Of a stretch of DNA of 64,000 nt, positions 57,931-64,000 are shown piece after piece. Made by a program: the position numbers and the translations under genes. The stretch covers positions 10,114,658 to 10,178,657 of the forward strand of contig NW_004624734.1 of the NCBI RefSeq assembly GCF_000247695.1, given 5' to 3'. Position 1 is the stretch's first letter; the number at the start of each line of letters is the position of its first letter. The stretch is from Heterocephalus glaber (taxonomy: Eukaryota > Chordata > Mammalia > Rodentia > Bathyergidae). Below the pieces are notes generated by a model, which was not told the origin of the DNA, searched no databases, and was given only the letters and a program-made list of their open reading frames with translations.

Positions 57931-60900
57931 TGTCACTGGGAAGGTGTCAGTGGGGCCTGCTCTGTTGGCTTGCAGTGGGAGCCAGGATTGTTTGGTCTGC
58001 AGAGGCCCCCTACCTGTCGTGTGCCCCATGGGGCTCCGGATGGGGTGGAGGGAGATACTAGGACCCAGCCTGGCTCCCAGCTCCACGGGCCAGGCAAGGC
58101 TGATCCTGCCAAGCCAGGACAAACATCTCCACCCTGGTCCAGGCAGAGATGGCCACCAAGGGCCCCCTAAATGGCATGGTTCCTGAAACCGAGAGAAAAG
58201 TAGGTGAGCTTTTCTTTGGCAGAGCCAATGATGGGATGCTGTCCACCCTGACCTGTGCTGTGCTGGGGACCACAGTCAAAGCGCAGTTCCCAGCAGCCTG
58301 CGAAGGGAGGATGCCTACTCTCCTGTCTCATGCACCCCGAAGTTCACTTTCAATGGAGTGAAGAGTACAAGTCCCACACTCCCCTCTGCCAAGGATGTTC
58401 ATCCTCCCCACTGTGCATGCGCGCGCGCACACACACCACACACACACCTCACAGGCCCACCATGAGACCCCTCTACAGATAACAGACTTCTCCAGTCCTG
58501 GATGAAGAAGCCAGAAAAAGCCTTTCTGAGCCACCACAATGTCACTGTGAGACGCAGCAGCCCCATTTCCAGCCCCTCCAGGACCAAGGTGAGACACATG
58601 CAGCTCATGGTATCCTGGAGTTCAGCTGAGCCAAGGGTCCTGAGTGGCTCTGAGCTCAGCAGTGCAGCCCCCTGTGCTTAGCAGTCCCCTGGACTGTGTG
58701 TGCAGAGGGGAGTGGCAGAGGGCATGGCTGGCCAGGGAAGGGCCGTCTCTGGGGCCGTGACTTTCCCTCTTCCGAAAGCACTGCTCTGCAGCTGCAGTCT
58801 CCATGCAGCCCTTCCCAGCCGGATGCTGGAGACAGGACTGCAGGGTCACATCAGAGCCCTGGACAGGGGACCTCCAAGCTGACTCAGGCTTGGTGACTGT
58901 CCTCCCATCCTTCAAGATCCAGAAGGCCCCAAGGGAGTGCAGATGCTTTGTTGGAGGGTCTGTAGAGAGAGATGGCACCAGTGTCACTGGGTCTCTGAGC
59001 ATCTGTCTCTCTGAGGTTCCAGGAACAATGCCCCTGGCGATTCTCCTCTAGACCAGAGAATGCTTCTGTGAGGAGGTGACCTTAAGCTGAGGTCTGGCAG
59101 GGGTACCAGCAGCAGAACAGGTGGGGACAGGGGCCACAAAACACAGGCATGACCTTGGAACCAGCCCCATGTCTAAAATGTCTCTCCACCTGGTCTTTCT
59201 GCTACAGAAGGCTTACAGTGATATCAGGAATCCCTAGGATCCCCCCAGCCCCCGGCAAGATTCCCAATTGAGATGGGGATAGTCCAGGAGGGCCTGTCCT
59301 GAGCTCCTGGACAGTCATATTGGACCTGGGCTCCCTGTGTCAAGGGCTGGAGAGGTGAGGGTAAAGTCCTCACTCTGAACCAGTCCGCCCCAACCCAGGC
59401 ACGATGTCCCCACTGGGAGTCATGCACTGCCTGGTGGACACAGGTGGCTCTAGCTCTAGAGTCCTGTGGGTTCAGCTCACTTAAGTGCATAACAAAGACC
59501 TGAATGGCCCGAGGATGCTGGCCTCGCCCTGGTACCAGGTCAGAGCCACTCAGCAACAGGCTACATGCGAGTAGACTGCAATGAATGACAAGAGCCATGA
59601 TGGCAAATACCTGGCGTCCCAGGGAGAGCGCAAAGGGACCTCCTCTGGGCTGGCAGGTGAGACAGGCAAGCAAGAAGGAGGCTGCCACGCAGAGAGCAGG
59701 CCAGGGGCTGTGGCTGAGACCCCTGAGGCTGAAGAGCCCTGAGCCAGGAGGAAAGAACAGGAGAGAAAGAGCTAGGAGCAAGGGCTGAGAGGGGCAGGGG
59801 CCAGGCTGTGCCAGGTGCATCCAGCTGGTGGGGCTGAGCGCAGGGGAATACATCTGAGGGCTGCTTAAATTGGGAATTCCTGTCCCCTGCTCACCCTGCC
59901 CGTGACCTCGACCCAGCATGTCTGCCCAGATGGGTTTGGGGAGGCATGAACTTACTGGTAACAAAAGAAAAAGGCCCCAAGAAATACAGACTTGTTTGGG
60001 TTTCCCATCAGCCAGCACCGAGCCTGCACTCAATCTGCCCTCCATCTGCTTAGCTTTCGGACAATGACACAGAATGGTGGCCGAGGCTCCTGGCCCCGCC
60101 TCAACAAGGGCTGGGTAGATGCAGCAGGCTCACCTCTGCCGCCCGCCTCTCACCACAGGATGGGAGTTTGTCACCCACCATGGTTCATGGTCTTGCAGGA
60201 GAGCTGAAAAGCTCACATAGGCATCTCAGCCCAGCGATGTCAGGACACCTTACGTCCTGCTCCTCTTCCACTCGCCTGAGCTCTGCTGGAAGAGAGGATT
60301 GTGTTGTGATGGAGACAGAGCCATAGCATCCAGAACACAGAAACTGTGTGTTGACCAGGGAAAAGCCAAACTCCAGGAACCTAGCACATGGCAGTGAGGC
60401 CCAGGAGTCACGGGATGGAGTCTTGATTCCACAGCAAAGCACAAGAGCCGGTTTCCTGAATGCCACAAAGGAACCAAAGGACCTTGCTCGGATGGCCTGA
60501 GCTGCCAAGGCCAAAGAGGCGCTGCCTGGGAGCACAGCAGCTTGGACTTGACCCAGGCTCAGCCAGAGGCCGGAGCAGGGGATGCGGAAGAGAGAGCTGT
60601 GCGTGTTCCTGACCACGGTGCATCCTGTGGGGAGGACACCCTTCCAAGGTGATCCCCGCCTGAGAATGTCATGCGCAGGGACAGGGAGACTGCGGCACCT
60701 GGAAGTGGAGAGGGGCCACGGGGCGGGCACTGAAAACTGGGCACATGTTAGCCGCTCCAAAGCCAGATTCTTCTTCACTCACCCAGACAGAGAGAGAGAG
60801 AGAGAAAATGAGTCTTCTGCAATTCTAAATAGCATTTGTCAAATTAAAAGGTGGGCTCTGGCAAGTCCATGTAAACAAGCCTCCGTTCACACCCCAGAGA

Positions 60901-61919
60901 GTCACTGAGGAGTCATCACAGGCCAGGGACTATGCCAGGCCGAGTTGGGAGAGGAGGGCCAGAGGCAGCCTGTGATCTCACGTGTGTGCACAACTGCTCA
61001 TGCGCATGCTCGGGCACGCGGGAGGCGGACGCCAGTGTCACACTAAGCACAGCAGAAAGCAGAGTGCAAACTTGCGGAGACCTGCAGTCTCCTCATCTGT
61101 GAAACAGCGGCCCCACAACCTTGGGGCTCACACTCCACAGGAAGCGCATCTCCACCCCTCCTTGATATCTCAGTGCCCCGGTAACCAAGTCTTCTCTGCA
61201 AGCCACAGTCCTGTAAGGACGAACCCTCATCTGGGCCACCCCAGAGCCCCCCAGAAGAATGTAAAGTCTGAAAACCAAATTCATCCCACTGATGAATTTT
61301 CTATTGAAACTACCATTCAGGGAAGATCTTGAAGTGAGTTCATGAAGGAATCAAGCTGAAGAGATGCAGCCCTGGAGCAGGGCGGGAGAGGATGCTGAGG
61401 GTGGCCAGATGGCAGCCCAGTTGGGACGAGGCAGCCCGGAAGGCTCCTGGAGGGGACAACAGTAGCTTAAAAGCTGTGCAACAGGCTCTGGTTGCCACCA
61501 GTTCCCCTAGAGAGGAGCATGAAGTCTCCAGACAAAAGTGCAACGGATGTACTTGACCTTATTGTGAACACCACGAAAGGAAACAAACCACAGTATACAA
61601 ATGGCTCAGCCGAGAGCAATATTTATATTGTCACATGAAGGCAAATATTGAAGTCCCTGGACCCCAGCCTGGGTGGAGGATGGGTCGGAGGAGGAGGCAG
61701 TGTTTTGCATGTTTGCGGGTGAGGGGTGCTGATCCTGGATCTTCCGTAGTGGGCGATCAACAGATAATATTTAACAGTGGAAGAATATCCAAGCCGCTGA
61801 TACACACACTTAAGACAATGGGGAGAAACATGGGGCGATGGCTAGCGATGAAAAGCAGTTGCCCCTCAAAAATGAGACTGGGCAGGGTCGGGGGAGAGGA
61901 GGAAAATTGAGGGCTCTTC

Positions 61920-61990
61920 TTTTTCTGTGTTGCTGGACATTTGAGCCCCGGACCTTACATACCATAGACTCCCACTGAGCTACGCCCTCC
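61920..61990 (-). mobile_element. Old ID-type SINE
   Basis: 'ttttctgtgttgctggacat', 'ttgagccccggaccttacat' and 'cccactgagctacgccctcc' on + is a degraded reversed ID element. Confidence 0.65.
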
Positions 61991-64000
61991 TCAGCAGTTT
62001 TTCTTCACAGCCTGTAGTAATTTGACATTTTAAAACTGCGCATGTATTACTCCAGTAAAAGTGAGGGTTACATTAAAAGGTGGCGGTGAGTGTGTGTGTG
62101 CGGAGGCTCCCCATACTCCCCAATCATTCTGCTTTCTCCTGAGGCTTGCATGACACACGTGACTGTGGGGAGGGGCAGCAGCCCCTCTCTTCCTCCCCCT
62201 CTCATTCACGTTTTGTTTTCCTAGCACAAATAGTCTTTTAAATCACCCCCATTTTCTAATTTGCTGATGTGTGTGCTTAATCTGATTATTCTGCTAGCAT
62301 GAAATGGTTCACCTCTGCCTCCCTGGGGCCTAGCCTAGACCCCAGCACACAGAAGGTGCCCAATAACTATCTGTGGACCACCTGGCTTCCCGAGCAGCCC
62401 TGTGCCAGTCAATGGATCTCCCGTGGAGCCATCGAAGAGACGAGCATTCCAAAGAGGCCCTTCCACAGGAAGTGGCTCAACCACAGATGTGGACGAGCTT
62501 CAGAGCTTGGCCGGAGCTCCAGGGCTCAGGCGCAGGCACACTCAAGCCACACCCACGCCGGGAAAGAGACTTGCTTTTCCTCTGCAATTCAGTCTGCAGG
62601 CCCAGCCCGACTGTTCTGCAGGCATTTATTGGTCTTCCCGCAAGAGCCTGTCAGTGAAAAGGAAATGGCTGCCCAGTGGCTTAATGGCAAGTGGACAGCA
62701 GCAGGGAAAGGACCCGGGCCATCGATGGCCAACAGAGGGGAAATGCTGTCCCTGTGCCTAGGGTAGGGATGGTTCCATGGAGGGAGGGTGGTAGAGTGAA
62801 TGTCTGTCATCTCTCCTCAGCCCAGATCTCTTCTCAGAGTGAAAGCTGTGACGGTCAGAGGAGCCACAGGGCCACCCCAGGAGCATGGCCCCCTCTGAGA
62901 TCCCTCAGCTGGTGGGGCTCCTTCCCCATGCCAGGCCTGGGTCCTCACCTGCCTCCCTGGCAGAGGGCACCTTGGAGCTTTATCTTGGTAACTCAGTGAT
63001 TTCCCTTTGTTTCAGTTTCAGTTTCCTTTCCTGCACTGGACCAAGGGTCTCCTCTACACTTCAAATGCTCCTCTGAGTGGAAGATGGTTCTTTGGGCAGT
63101 ATGGTCTGATAAATGCCCACTTTCTCCTCCAGAGGGCAGTGCAGTGTGGGCAGGGCCTGTGCCTGTGGTACTCACATATGGCCCAAGGCCCAGCATGGCA
63201 CCTGGCCCCTGGCTTGGTAGCCTTGTGGTCGATGTCCATACATTTGAGGGGGGAATGACCAAGTGGGGCCTCAGAATGATCCTGGGGACCTCATTTCCCA
63301 GAGAGGGAACACTGAGCTGTTCACATGGAAAAGGCTACCTTCTGAGCCCGGCCGGGCTGGGAACAGAACTTGGGGGGCCTGACACCTGCTCATCCTGTGG
63401 CTACTGGAAAAGATGCTTGTTCATACAGTTCAGGGGCAATGAGGCCACCAGAAGGCAAACTGCATGGTTCCCCATGGCCAGGAGGTCAGAGCAGCTGACA
63501 GGACTTGGAGCATTCGAGTGACACCCTGCTCCATTCCTTGGCCTGGCTAATGCACCTGCTTCTAAGAAACTTCCTGGCCCGGGCCTGTGCAAGGTGCTCC
63601 CCCTCCTCTGGGCTGTGGAGCCCCCTGAGCACTGCATTGCCTGCACAGAGCTGGGGTCTGGGACATTTACTGAATCCCAGGATGGAGGGTTGCCTCATTG
63701 AATCTGCATCTAAAAGCCAATCAGAGCCCACCTCCTGCTGAGATCCAGCCTCCTTCAGCCAGACACTGTGGCTCTCCTGGACATAAAAGTGGGGGCGCTT
63801 GGGGATGCTCCTGTGCCCCCTGGCTGACACCCCCAGGTGACACCTTGCACCACTAGAATCACCTTCCTACATCAGCCCATCCTACAACATCCTCCAGGAA
63901 CCTGGCTCTAGAAGGCTGCATTGGAGCCATTCAGAAAGACTTAGCTTGGAAACCTTCCCCCAGGACTGGAGGCTGTGTGAAAAGGAAAAGAAGGAAGGAA

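Larger units (their letters stand above)
55754..64000 (-). other. PRIMA1: PRIMA1 intron (partial), GC-rich
   Basis: Sequence upstream of the last PRIMA1 exon on the - strand. I searched it for the transmembrane-coding exon and did not find it. It holds a GATG/GTGG-type minisatellite (55989-56285), a MIR (57718-57930), another MIR-like piece near 61070-61110, an old ID element (61920-61990), and short CA/GA runs (58420-58450, 60787-60804). Long open frames such as about 270 codons at 59224-60045 (-) have no splice or family support. No other gene is recognised. Confidence 0.7.

Noticed and set aside
59224..60045. 273-codon open frame on the - strand
   Set aside because: It lies in GC-rich PRIMA1 intron, has no recognisable domain, shows low-complexity composition, and has no splice or promoter context. 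It is probably chance.
55754..64000. Search for the PRIMA1 transmembrane exon
   Set aside because: No - strand segment encodes a hydrophobic helix followed by a CYKAIKR-like end with a donor site. The exon is taken to lie outside the window.

Overview
This is mammalian nuclear DNA, and the repeats point to a rodent. There are many copies of a tRNA-derived ID-like SINE whose body ends in a GGTACC-type box followed by an A-rich tail. There are also B1-type elements, a B1-plus-ID composite, MIR and L2 fossils, old L1, and MaLR-type LTRs. The SINE ending differs from the mouse/rat and squirrel ID forms I know. A castorimorph (beaver or kangaroo-rat lineage) is my best guess, held with low confidence. 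All coding sequence is split into exons with GT-AG introns. I see no bacterial, viral-genome or CRISPR content.

Positions 1 to about 43,000 hold the 3' end of UNC79 on the + strand. UNC79 encodes the large cytosolic subunit of the NALCN sodium-leak channel complex. Ten consecutive coding exons (3863-3973, 12958-13062, 19584-19661, 23527-23616, 25669-25844, 26725-26911, 28265-28462, 30485-30562, 40463-40504, 42103-42303) join without a phase break. They encode about 421 residues ending in ...QFYPL and a TGA stop. A 3' UTR with AATAAA signals follows. The introns carry most of the transposon load.

Positions about 43,000 to 52,750 are the interval between two convergent genes. From about 52,750 to the right edge lies the 3' end of PRIMA1 on the - strand. 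PRIMA1 is the membrane anchor of brain acetylcholinesterase. Its last coding exon is 55651-55753, with a long 3' UTR to its left and intron to its right. The earlier PRIMA1 exons lie outside the window. The tail-to-tail order matches the human 14q32 arrangement as I recall it. The two proteins act in different neuronal membrane complexes, and I see no joint pathway.

The most interesting structure is at 10109-11184 inside an UNC79 intron. A full-length U6 snRNA copy is fused, in the same orientation, to the env-tail/U3/R end of an ERV transcript. It ends in poly(A) and is flanked by a perfect 10-bp target-site duplication. This is the signature of an L1-driven template-switch (chimeric) retroposon. 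Composition also shifts from AT-rich, repeat-dense intron on the left to GC-rich sequence from about 41 kb rightward.
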